A stretch of DNA of 15,195 bases. It comes from DASRQK01 sp964401685 (GTDB lineage: Bacteria; Bacteroidota; Bacteroidia; Sphingobacteriales; Sphingobacteriaceae). The stretch covers positions 1-15,195 of the forward strand of contig CAYNZH010000042.1 of NCBI GenBank assembly GCA_964401685.1. Reading direction: 5' to 3'. The translations under genes and the position numbers were made by a program. Below, in pieces: positions 1 to 6,773 of the stretch; position 1 is the stretch's first letter; every line of letters begins with the position of its first letter. The notes below the pieces were generated by a model that worked only from the letters and a program-made list of their open reading frames with translations, was not told where the DNA came from and searched no databases.

Positions 1-53
<53 letters not shown>

Positions 54-66
54 TTTTTGTTCATAA

Positions 67-109
67 CTAAAGTCTCTAAATCAACAGATTCTGCTGATAG
101 AGACTTTAG
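67..109 (-). repeat. Strong hairpin in the tRNA-Gly/tRNA-Thr spacer
   Basis: Two perfect 12-bp arms (CTAAAGTCTCTA at 67-78 and TAGAGACTTTAG at 98-109) flank a second 7-bp stem (81-87 with 91-97). That inner stem has one position that becomes a G-U wobble in the minus-strand RNA, and its apical loop is 3 nt. Two unpaired bases (79-80) separate the stems. The structure fills most of the 73-nt spacer of the tRNA precursor. It is not followed by a U-tract, so it does not look like a standard terminator. A processing signal (for example a double-stranded RNase site) is an inference. Confidence 0.75.
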
Positions 110-126
110 AGCGAACATCTTTTTCG

Positions 127-199
127 AGCGGAAGACGGGCTTCGAACCCGCAACCTATAGCTTGGAAGGCTATCGCTCTACCAATTGAGCTACTTCCGC
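127..199 (-). tRNA. tRNA-Gly(TCC)
   Basis: A complete minus-strand cloverleaf. The acceptor arms GCGGAAG and CTTCCGC pair, followed by a T discriminator. The anticodon stem ATAGC/GCTAT encloses the loop CTTCCAA, giving anticodon TCC. The T-arm is GCGGG-TTCGAAG-CCCGT. CCA is not encoded, so CCA must be added by nucleotidyltransferase. It is the third gene of the Thr-Tyr-Gly-Thr cluster. Confidence 0.97.
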
Positions 200-277
200 T
201 TAACCTTTAAATCCACCCACCCAAGCCTTTCGGGGATAACACCCGTTGCCCAGAGCCTGATTTAAAATAAAATTAAG

Positions 278-358
278 TGGGGGGAGAAGGATTCGAACCT
301 TCGAAGCCGAAGCAACGGATTTACAGTCCGTCCCATTTGACCGCTCTGGAATCCCCCC
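278..358 (-). tRNA. tRNA-Tyr(GTA)
   Basis: A class II tRNA of 81 nt with a long variable arm, as expected for bacterial tRNA-Tyr. The acceptor GGGGGGA pairs with TCCCCCC and the discriminator is A. The anticodon stem ACGGA/TCCGT encloses CTGTAAA, giving anticodon GTA. The T-loop has the usual GGTTCGAATCC form. No CCA is encoded. Its 5' end is only 8 nt from the upstream tRNA-Thr, which implies co-transcription. The GTA wobble base is the kind of position modified to queuosine, and a queuosine-pathway gene (queH) lies about 2.3 kb away. Confidence 0.97.
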
Positions 359-366
359 TACTTTTG

Positions 367-439
<73 letters not shown>

Positions 440-530
440 GAAAAAATGCATTTCAAGAAACACCTATAGAAGATCCGATGATCTCTTGCACCCCCAAACT
501 TTAAATTTTAACCCGTTTGCGTTGGGACTG

Positions 531-560
531 CAAAGATATACAAACTTGCATTAATTCAAA
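531..560 (-). promoter_or_regulatory. Promoter of the tRNA cluster
   Basis: On the minus strand, TATCTTTG (538-531) matches the Bacteroidota -7 consensus TAnnTTTG. TTTG (560-557) lies 18 bp upstream and matches the -33 element. Transcription would start near 524, leaving a leader of roughly 85 nt before tRNA-Thr(TGT). An A/T run lies immediately upstream of the -33 element and may act like an UP element (inference). Confidence 0.6.
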
Positions 561-596
561 AAAAAAAATAAAAAATATACCGCTAAAAGATTTTTG

Positions 597-604
597 TATA
601 TTTG
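597..604 (+). promoter_or_regulatory. Putative -7 element for the SirB1-like gene
   Basis: TATATTTG matches TAnnTTTG exactly, about 58 bp upstream of the start codon at 662. No clear TTG lies at the expected -33 distance, so the promoter assignment is moderate. The interval 440-661 carries only this site and the divergent tRNA promoter; I see no small gene in it. Confidence 0.4.
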
Positions 605-661
605 TATTGGGCAGTTGACGGAAATTCACTGCCTGAGTTTAAGAATTTTAGGGAGTAGGAT

Positions 662-1525
662 ATGGACAATAAGGAATTGAATTCACTGATAAAACTTCTG
701 GACGATCCAGACAGCGAAATATACAATCATGTAGAGGCAAAATTGATGACCATGGGCTATGAGGTGATCACGCACCTCGAGTCGGCCTGGGAACAATCCT
801 TTGACGCCTTGGCTCAGACACGTATAGAGCACCTTATTCACAAAATACAATTCAATAACGTGAAGCAGGAACTGACGCTGTGGAAATTAGGAGGGGGCAC
901 CGATTTGCTCCGAGGACTCCTGATCATCAACAAATACCAGTACCCCGATCTGGACGAGCAGAAAATCATCAATCAGATTGAAGAGATCAAAAGGGATGTT
1001 TGGTTGGAAATGATCTACGACATGGGGGCGGTCGAAAAAGTCAGGTTGATGAATAACGTGATTTACAACGACCATCACTTTTCAGGAAATACCAACAATT
1101 ATCATGATCCTCAAAACTCCTACATCAGCCAGGTATTGGAGACGAAAAAAGGGAATCCTATCTTGCTGGCCTGTATATATAGTATAATTGCCCAAAAATT
1201 GGATATCCCGATTTTCGGCGTCAACCTTCCCAAGCACTTTATTCTCGCATACACAGAGAGTCATGCCAAAGTCCAGACAAAGGATGATATACTTTTTTAT
1301 ATCAATGCATTTAATAGGGGTCAAATTTTTGGCCGGCACGACGTGATCGCCTTTTTGAAGCAGCTGGATATGCAAATGGAAGATCAGTTTGTGATGCCTT
1401 GTACCAATATAGAGACTATACAGCGGGTTCTTCGCAATTTACACTCTTCTTATACCCATTTGGGAAATGCCGAGAAGATTGAAGAAATACAACAACTACT
1501 GACGCTAGCACTAGAGGATGCGTAG
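662..1525 (+). CDS. SirB1-family transglutaminase-like protein
   Basis: 287 aa, soluble, with no signal peptide. The centre carries the family signature: GNPILLACIY at about residues 164-173, then GVNLPKHFILAY at 186-197, typical of the SirB1/transglutaminase-like (Transglut_core2) family. C171 and H192 sit in these conserved blocks, but whether they form a catalytic pair is not clear. The N-terminal 80 residues are helical and resemble a HEAT-like repeat, and the C-terminal 60 residues are also helical. E. coli SirB1 is of similar length and its biochemical role is unsettled, so no reaction is assigned. The start is supported by GGGAG at 651-655, 6 nt before ATG, one of the few Shine-Dalgarno-like sites here. 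The gene appears monocistronic and ends 8 nt from a convergent lipoprotein gene. Confidence 0.85.
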   Translation: MDNKELNSLIKLLDDPDSEIYNHVEAKLMTMGYEVITHLESAWEQSFDALAQTRIEHLIHKIQFNNVKQELTLWKLGGGTDLLRGLLIINKYQYPDLDEQKIINQIEEIKRDVWLEMIYDMGAVEKVRLMNNVIYNDHHFSGNTNNYHDPQNSYISQVLETKKGNPILLACIYSIIAQKLDIPIFGVNLPKHFILAYTESHAKVQTKDDILFYINAFNRGQIFGRHDVIAFLKQLDMQMEDQFVMPCTNIETIQRVLRNLHSSYTHLGNAEKIEEIQQLLTLALEDA

Positions 1526-1533
1526 GGTCCCTC

Positions 1534-2565
1534 TCAGGGAGTTGTCAATACCCCTCGCGCATCCAAAAAGACGCTTTCGGGTGTGATGTCAAATTCTGCG
1601 ACCAACTGCGGGGCCACATTCCCGCTGCTTTGAAGATCGAATCTCAGCACTGCTTTGCGACCTCGATCGGCTACATAGAGTAAATGTGAGTTGTCCCTAT
1701 CGTCGATTGCGACGTCTACAGGGCTTACGAGTGCAGTTTGACTCCCCTGAAGTATACGATCCGGACTTGCAGTTATGTTTGGTTGTTGGAAAAGGGAGCG
1801 TGCGTTTTCAAAAAATAAAATTCGACCGGTACTAAAATCGGTCACTACCAGGAGGTCCAGTTTTGAAGAATAAGCAATCCCCCGAACGGACTGCACCCCA
1901 GGAATTGTCAGCCTCGAAACAAGATTCAGCGCTGTACTGTCTGCAATAGATTGTCTTACATCAGTATATAGATTGATACCACCCTCGGTGCCGGTTCGGG
2001 CGACCATGAGACTATCCTGATAAAACACCAGACCCCAGGGCCGGATGCCGTCAATAGGATAGTAGCGAAAAGGAGGAATCTCGCCATTTCTATTCATGGG
2101 ATTGTCGAAAACATATATCCCGCTGGGAGACTGAGTATTGGCTACTAGTAAATTGCGGCTGCTGTGGTCATAATGCAGCCCCCGAATCCCTGTGAGGTCT
2201 TGGTTCTGAATATTTCCTGAACGGGTCGGCACCCCCACATCTGACACAGATAGCAAGACTATAGACCGATTGTTGATGCTGGCTTGAAATATTCTACTTG
2301 CTTCGGGACTAAAGAAAACCGAGCCTCCCCCATTTACCTGGGAATTATAGAACACACCTCGAACCTGGTCACTATCAGCAGGATCCAGCACAGCAAGATT
2401 TTCATAGGGATCCTGTGTGTCGTCCTCTTGAAATTCTAAAAGAGACACATAAAGCCGAGATATTGGCCGAGTCGGAATCAGAGGCTCGTCGTCATTTCGC
2501 TTACATCCTGAAACCATCAGGGTAAAAACACCAAAAAGAAAAAACCCGATAACAAATTTCTGCAT
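1534..2565 (-). CDS. Lipoprotein with beta-propeller-like (NHL/SMP-30-type) repeats
   Basis: 343 aa from the chosen ATG. The N-terminus is a lipoprotein signal: a short basic start, a hydrophobic stretch and the lipobox VSGC with C21 as the lipidated residue, so it should sit in the outer membrane or periplasm. The mature part is a series of beta-rich segments such as GIRGLHYDHSSRNLLVAN, SVRGIAYSSKLDLLVVTD and PVDVAIDDRDNSHLLYVADR, the pattern of NHL/SMP-30-like beta-propeller blades. No catalytic residues are recognised and no function is assigned. An in-frame TTG at 2586 would add seven residues, but it lies inside a TAATTTTG promoter element (2591-2584), so ATG at 2565 is preferred. The gene is convergent with the SirB1-like gene, with 8 nt between the stops. 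Confidence 0.8.
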   Translation of the reverse strand: MQKFVIGFFLFGVFTLMVSGCKRNDDEPLIPTRPISRLYVSLLEFQEDDTQDPYENLAVLDPADSDQVRGVFYNSQVNGGGSVFFSPEASRIFQASINNRSIVLLSVSDVGVPTRSGNIQNQDLTGIRGLHYDHSSRNLLVANTQSPSGIYVFDNPMNRNGEIPPFRYYPIDGIRPWGLVFYQDSLMVARTGTEGGINLYTDVRQSIADSTALNLVSRLTIPGVQSVRGIAYSSKLDLLVVTDFSTGRILFFENARSLFQQPNITASPDRILQGSQTALVSPVDVAIDDRDNSHLLYVADRGRKAVLRFDLQSSGNVAPQLVAEFDITPESVFLDARGVLTTP

Positions 2566-2583
2566 ACCTCGCTGAATATGGTT

Positions 2584-2591
2584 CAAAATTA
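2584..2591 (-). promoter_or_regulatory. Putative -7 element for the beta-propeller lipoprotein
   Basis: TAATTTTG on the minus strand is an exact TAnnTTTG match about 18 bp upstream of ATG 2565, implying a very short leader. No good -33 TTG is visible. It overlaps the alternative TTG start codon and argues against it. Confidence 0.4.
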
Positions 2592-2619
2592 CGAATTATT
2601 CCCCAGTACCTGAAGTTAA

Positions 2620-2635
2620 ACGGAAATATTTCCGT
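2620..2635. promoter_or_regulatory. Perfect 16-bp palindrome, candidate operator
   Basis: ACGGAAATATTTCCGT is identical to its reverse complement. It lies in the divergent intergenic region between the lipoprotein gene (start 2565) and queH (start 2653). It ends 17 bp before queH and sits about 30-45 bp upstream of the lipoprotein -7 element. A dimeric DNA-binding regulator site is an inference; no regulator gene is adjacent. Confidence 0.45.
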
Positions 2636-2652
2636 ATTTTCGCATCAAATAG

Positions 2653-3330
2653 ATGATAATGGAAAAATCGACTTTTCAACGTGAACGAATTCAGAGGGAT
2701 AAACTAGAATTACCTGAGGGTCAGGACAAGTTGCTATTGCACTCCTGCTGTGCACCGTGTTCAGGCGAGGTGATGGAAGCATTGATTGCGTCCGATATTG
2801 ATTTCACTATTTATTTTTATAATCCAAACATTCACCCTAAAAAAGAATACGAACTACGCAAGGACGAAAATATTCGTTTTGCAGAAAAGTATAATATACC
2901 CTTTGTGGATGCGGATTATGATGTAGATAATTGGTACGAACGCGCCAAAGGCATGGAGTTTGAGCCTGAAAGGGGCATTCGATGTACCATGTGCTTCGAC
3001 ATGCGCTTTGAGCGTACAGCTTTATATGCCTATGAAAATGGGTTTCCCGTGATTAGCAGCTCCCTGGGGATTTCCAGGTGGAAAAACTTCGATCAAATCA
3101 ATGATTGCGGCGATAGGGCGGCTTCACACTACCCCGGAATCAGTTACTGGAAATACAACTGGCGTAAAAAAGGTGGATCGGCACGCATGCTGGAAATCAG
3201 CAAAGAAGAGGAGTTTTATATGCAGGAATATTGCGGCTGCGCGTATTCTTTGAGAGATACCAATCGGTGGAGGCTGCAAAATGGACGTGAAAGGATTCAG
3301 ATTGGAAAAAATTACTATGGCAAAGACTAA
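2653..3330 (+). CDS. queH: Epoxyqueuosine reductase QueH
   Basis: 225 aa cytoplasmic iron-sulfur enzyme of the QueH (DUF208) family, which replaces QueG in many bacteria and reduces epoxyqueuosine to queuosine at the wobble position of GUN-anticodon tRNAs (Tyr, His, Asn, Asp). Visible family features are HSCCAPCSGE at residues 30-39, FYNPNIHPKKEY at 55-66, CTMCFDMR at 111-118 with its CxxC pair, SSLGISRWKN around 136-145 and the C-terminal YCGCAYS at 193-199. C32, C33, C36, C111, C114, C194 and C196 are all present, so metal-cluster ligands look intact. The first ATG (2653) is chosen; ATG at 2659 is an in-frame alternative. Its 3' end overlaps ispG, implying coupled expression. The rest of the queuosine pathway is not in this window. 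Confidence 0.93.
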   Translation: MIMEKSTFQRERIQRDKLELPEGQDKLLLHSCCAPCSGEVMEALIASDIDFTIYFYNPNIHPKKEYELRKDENIRFAEKYNIPFVDADYDVDNWYERAKGMEFEPERGIRCTMCFDMRFERTALYAYENGFPVISSSLGISRWKNFDQINDCGDRAASHYPGISYWKYNWRKKGGSARMLEISKEEEFYMQEYCGCAYSLRDTNRWRLQNGRERIQIGKNYYGKD

Positions 3331-5269
3331 TTTTGCTTATTCACGCTGGAAAACTCGGGAAGTAAATATTGGTGACGTACCCATGGGCGGTTCCCATCCC
3401 ATACGGATTCAGAGTATGACGACCGTGGACACTATGGACACCAAAGGTTCGGTTGAACAGGTGATTCGCATGGTGGACGCAGGCTGCGAATATGTACGAA
3501 TTACAGCACCTAGCATCAAAGAAGCCCAAAACCTGGGCGAAATAAAGAAGGAGTTACGCGCACGGGGATACCACGTGCCTTTGGTTGCCGACATTCATTT
3601 TACGCCAAATGCAGCCGAAGTTGCTGCCCGTATTGTAGAAAAGGTTCGTATCAATCCCGGTAACTACGCCGATAAGAAGAAATTTGACTTTCTGGATTTT
3701 AGTGACCAATCCTATGCGGAAGAACTGGATCGAATCTACACGAAATTTTCCCCGCTGGTAAAAATCTGCAAGGAGAACGGCACAGCAATGCGGATTGGTA
3801 CCAATCACGGGTCTCTGTCCGATAGGATTATGAGTCGTTATGGAGATACTCCCGAAGGAATGGTCGAGTCCGCGATGGAATTTATGAGGATTTGCGAGGA
3901 CTGGAACTTCCATCAATTGGTGGTCTCTATGAAATCCAGCAACCCAAAGGTGATGATCGAGGCCTATAGGCTTTTGGCCAGAAAAATGGTTTCTGAGAAT
4001 ATGAATTACCCGCTGCATCTCGGCGTAACCGAAGCGGGAGACGGTGAGGACGGACGCATCAAATCTTCAGTGGGTATCGGAACGCTCTTGGAAGAAGGTC
4101 TGGGAGATACCATACGTGTTTCCCTCACTGAAGAACCGGAATACGAGGTTCCGGTCGCTCAGGCAATGGTGAGGCGCTACCAACAGCGGTATCTGGATTC
4201 AGGGAGCCTGCTCAGCAGTTCGCTTGCCGGTGACGATACCCAGATTTCCTATTCAACTGTCGAGCGGAACAACTTCGTCGGTGGAGCCATGGTGCCCAGG
4301 GTGGTGGTCGACATTCGGGATGAAAATTTACGGGATCCCTTGGTACTTACCCAGGTCGGTTACAGATACGACATGCTGCTCGACAAGTTCCATATGGGCG
4401 ATCAATCCGTCGACTTTGTCTACTTAGGAAAGGAATTGCCGTCATTTACCATGCCGGGGAATCTAAAGCAAATTTACGATTACCCGACCTGGAAGGCACT
4501 TGCCGACAAAAGTAACTGCCATCCCCTTTTCAATTTGGGCGAATATCTGGAAAACACGGATCGGGACGGTTCACTAAATCTCCTCGAAATTTCACTTCAG
4601 GAACTGCATAGCGACTCCTTTTCGCTGCTCAGGCCAGACCCAAATCTTGTTTTCGTGTTAGCGACCGACGATACGGTTGGAGTTGCTGCGCAGAAGTATG
4701 CATTTCGCATGCTTTCCGAACTAGGCCTGGACATTCCTGTGATTTTGAAAAAATCCTATCCAAGGGAGCTCTTTTCGGGACGCCAGGGCGACCTTTCTGA
4801 TCCAGAGGAGCCACTGTCCAAACAGCAGATTTACGCAGCAACTGACGTGGGCGCCCTCCTTGTCGATGGCTTGGGCAACGGCGTCTGGATCGATTCGCCA
4901 GCACTTTCGCCCCAACGTCTCGCATCCGCCTCTTTTGCAATTTTGCAAGCCACAAGATCCCGAATTTCCAAGACCGAATACATCTCGTGCCCCAGTTGTG
5001 GCCGGACGCTATTTGATCTTCAGGAAACCACGCAGATGATCCGCAGCCGAACAAACCATCTAAAAGGACTAAAAATAGGGATTATGGGGTGCATAGTTAA
5101 TGGCCCCGGCGAAATGGCAGATGCTGATTATGGATACGTCGGCGCAGGTCCGGACAAAATCACCCTTTATCGAGGGAAAGAAGTCGTCAAAAGAAATGTC
5201 GCCTCAGCGCATGCGTTGGACGAGCTCATAGGCATTATACAGTCAGACGGAAAGTGGATAGAACCCTAA
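3317..5269 (+). CDS. ispG: 4-hydroxy-3-methylbut-2-en-1-yl diphosphate synthase, long form
   Basis: About 650 aa. IspG (GcpE) converts methylerythritol cyclodiphosphate to HMBPP, the penultimate step of the MEP isoprenoid pathway, using a [4Fe-4S] cluster. The N-terminal TIM-barrel portion carries IRIQSMTT, ADIHFTPNAA, VRINPGNY, GTNHGSLSDR and GVTEAGDGEDGRIKSSVG. The C-terminal cluster domain has CPSC (C558, C561) and GCIVNGPGE (C592, E599). Between them lies an insertion of roughly 250 residues, as in the large Bacteroidota, Chlamydiae and plant enzymes; the short E. coli type is about 370 aa. ATG 3317 (MAKTNFAYSRW) overlaps the queH end by 14 nt. ATG 3281 is in frame but would overlap by 50 nt. 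The TAA stop shares bases with the TAG stop of the convergent T9SS gene. Confidence 0.96.
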   Translation: MAKTNFAYSRWKTREVNIGDVPMGGSHPIRIQSMTTVDTMDTKGSVEQVIRMVDAGCEYVRITAPSIKEAQNLGEIKKELRARGYHVPLVADIHFTPNAAEVAARIVEKVRINPGNYADKKKFDFLDFSDQSYAEELDRIYTKFSPLVKICKENGTAMRIGTNHGSLSDRIMSRYGDTPEGMVESAMEFMRICEDWNFHQLVVSMKSSNPKVMIEAYRLLARKMVSENMNYPLHLGVTEAGDGEDGRIKSSVGIGTLLEEGLGDTIRVSLTEEPEYEVPVAQAMVRRYQQRYLDSGSLLSSSLAGDDTQISYSTVERNNFVGGAMVPRVVVDIRDENLRDPLVLTQVGYRYDMLLDKFHMGDQSVDFVYLGKELPSFTMPGNLKQIYDYPTWKALADKSNCHPLFNLGEYLENTDRDGSLNLLEISLQELHSDSFSLLRPDPNLVFVLATDDTVGVAAQKYAFRMLSELGLDIPVILKKSYPRELFSGRQGDLSDPEEPLSKQQIYAATDVGALLVDGLGNGVWIDSPALSPQRLASASFAILQATRSRISKTEYISCPSCGRTLFDLQETTQMIRSRTNHLKGLKIGIMGCIVNGPGEMADADYGYVGAGPDKITLYRGKEVVKRNVASAHALDELIGIIQSDGKWIEP

Positions 5270-5742
5270 AGTACGGAAATTCGTTTGATTACGGTCTCCG
5301 CGTCTGAGGTCAGGCGGATAAAATACACACCTGTCGCCAGGCGATTTTGGATTTCAAAGGAATGATTTTGCACCCCAGCTTCCAAATTTTCCTGCAATAA
5401 AACCAGCAACTCGTTGCCGAGGGCATCCATTACTTTGATTGTCACCTCGGCACGTTTTTCCAGGCGAAAAGACAAATTTATTGTTTCAACGGTAGGATTG
5501 GGAAAAACCTTTACGTTGCTAAGAATTTTTTGATTGTCCCTAGGAGAATTTTGCCTGAAGGGCTGTAAGAACCAATTGGAAAAAAAAGACCGCACCGTAC
5601 TGGACTTCGCAGGAGGATCCTGATTTTCAAAGACATGAGAAACTCTCCCATCACTTGGCAAAGCAAAGCTATCTGCACCTCCTAGGAGCAGGAGCGCAAT
5701 CGTAGCTGAGACCAATATGTTTTTGAGTAAGTGTTTTCTCAT
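5266..5742 (-). CDS. Very small T9SS type A sorting-domain protein
   Basis: 158 aa from ATG 5742. Residues 1-27 form a Sec signal peptide (basic start, hydrophobic core ATIALLLLGG, likely cut near DSFA|LP). Residues 28-75 are a polar linker with no recognised fold. Residues 77-158 match the type A C-terminal sorting domain of the type IX secretion system: KVFPNPTVETINLSF, then alternating beta strands, a GVYFIRL strand and a final short basic/hydrophobic end (KRISVL). Such domains direct proteins across the outer membrane for attachment or release. Here almost nothing precedes the domain. An in-frame GTG at 5808 lies upstream of the promoter at 5781-5815 and is rejected as a start. The stop overlaps ispG by 4 nt. 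Confidence 0.85.
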   Translation of the reverse strand: MRKHLLKNILVSATIALLLLGGADSFALPSDGRVSHVFENQDPPAKSSTVRSFFSNWFLQPFRQNSPRDNQKILSNVKVFPNPTVETINLSFRLEKRAEVTIKVMDALGNELLVLLQENLEAGVQNHSFEIQNRLATGVYFIRLTSDAETVIKRISVL

Positions 5743-5780
5743 ATTTAATGTAAAAGTATCAAAATATTCTATTAGTTGGA

Positions 5781-5815
5781 CAAATATACTTAAAAAAAGT
5801 TTAGTCACATGTCAA
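5781..5815 (-). promoter_or_regulatory. Promoter of the T9SS sorting-domain gene
   Basis: On the minus strand, TATATTTG (5788-5781) is an exact -7 TAnnTTTG match. TTG (5815-5813) lies 24 bp upstream, slightly longer than usual. Transcription would start near 5775, giving a leader of about 30 nt to ATG 5742. This position decides the start codon of the gene. Confidence 0.5.
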
Positions 5816-5847
5816 TTTTCATAATTTCATCCTGCCTTTAACAAACC

Positions 5848-6762
5848 TTAACATTCCTCGCATTTGAGCCGAAGATACAGCCAGGCTTGTGAAATTTCGC
5901 CCTTGTCCAGGCTGCGCGCGGCTTTTTCGTGGAGGATTGTCCGCAAAGCCTCCCTGTCATGCCCTTCTTCAAAGAGCGCAACGATTTCAGAATTTTGGGC
6001 AAATTCCGCAACCTCCTGATCTGAAGGCACTGCCTTGCTATTACCCAATAGCCCCAGATGATTGCCCGTCAAGATACGTGAATTCCGAATTTCAGTGGGT
6101 AGATTATCTACGCCAATGCCGATTTCCGCCAAGGGTTTGGGCACTTCGAAAAGATTGGCCTCTGTCACGCGGCAATACCAGCCCTCTCCTAGCCTGGCCA
6201 CCAGGTCGAGACCAGCTTGAGACAATTCACCCTTTCCATCCAACTGTTCTTCCCTGATATGCATGCGGAGTATCTCGGCGAGCACAAGACTGCCGTTTCC
6301 GGGCTGTTGACCGAGGTCAATGATCTGCGTAACCTTACATTCCAGTTGCACGGGAGAAACCGCAACCCTCGGCGGCCGGACGATTTCGGAGGCTAGCGGT
6401 TCGAAACCAGCCTTTTCAAACTCGTTTATCCTGAAATCAAATTCTGTACTGGCGAGGGACTGCTGCTGCACCATAGCGTAATTCACAATATTGATAACAA
6501 CTTCAGGCACTTGGCGCAAATTCTCCAAGGTATGCTTGGTCGTACCATCGCGCATACGGCGAACCGGTGAAAACACGCAGACAGGCGGATTATGCGAGAA
6601 AATATTGAAATAACTGAACGGACTAAGATTCACATAGCCCTCAGCATCAATGGTACTAGCCAGGCAAATTGGTCGCGGACCAATGGCAAACTTGATCAGG
6701 CGATCAAACTTTCGTTGATCTGACGGATCGAAGGGAATCGTTTTATGACTGCTATCCTGCAT
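5848..6762 (-). CDS. Flavin reductase-like (FMN-binding split barrel) protein
   Basis: 304 aa, probably cytoplasmic. Residues about 18-210 resemble the flavin reductase-like/flavoredoxin split-barrel family that binds FMN: AIGPRPICLASTIDAEGYVN, SPFSYFNIFSHNPPVCVFSP, KHTLENLRQVPEVVINIV and the later PVQLECKVTQII. Residues 211-304 form an extra helical tail after the usual domain. ATG 6762 is chosen because it lies 11 nt after the FAH-family stop. A longer frame exists to 6930 but begins with TTG inside the FAH gene and has no family similarity. It is the second gene of a two-gene minus-strand unit diverging from hmgA-hpd, so a role in tyrosine or homogentisate breakdown is inferred from context only. 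The actual substrate is unknown. Confidence 0.82.
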   Translation of the reverse strand: MQDSSHKTIPFDPSDQRKFDRLIKFAIGPRPICLASTIDAEGYVNLSPFSYFNIFSHNPPVCVFSPVRRMRDGTTKHTLENLRQVPEVVINIVNYAMVQQQSLASTEFDFRINEFEKAGFEPLASEIVRPPRVAVSPVQLECKVTQIIDLGQQPGNGSLVLAEILRMHIREEQLDGKGELSQAGLDLVARLGEGWYCRVTEANLFEVPKPLAEIGIGVDNLPTEIRNSRILTGNHLGLLGNSKAVPSDQEVAEFAQNSEIVALFEEGHDREALRTILHEKAARSLDKGEISQAWLYLRLKCEEC

Positions 6763-6773
6763 CGTTGCGAAAT

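Noticed and set aside
221..245. Short CGGG/CCCG pairing in the Tyr-Gly tRNA spacer
   Set aside because: A 4-bp stem with a 7-base loop is expected by chance in this GC-rich stretch.
1528..1540. Small inverted repeat TCCCT-CTC-AGGGA between convergent stops
   Set aside because: The stem is only 5 bp and no T-tract follows on either strand, so it is too weak to call a terminator.
2635..2642. TATTTTCG as a queH -7 element
   Set aside because: It has one mismatch to TAnnTTTG, overlaps the palindrome and would leave almost no leader before ATG 2653; not firm enough to list.
3554..4018. Minus-strand open frame of 154 codons inside ispG
   Set aside because: It is antisense to highly conserved ispG codons, has no family similarity and no promoter; a shadow frame.
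4629..5054. Minus-strand open frame of 141 codons inside ispG
   Set aside because: It is rich in Arg, Trp and Cys, as expected of an antisense shadow, with no recognisable domain.
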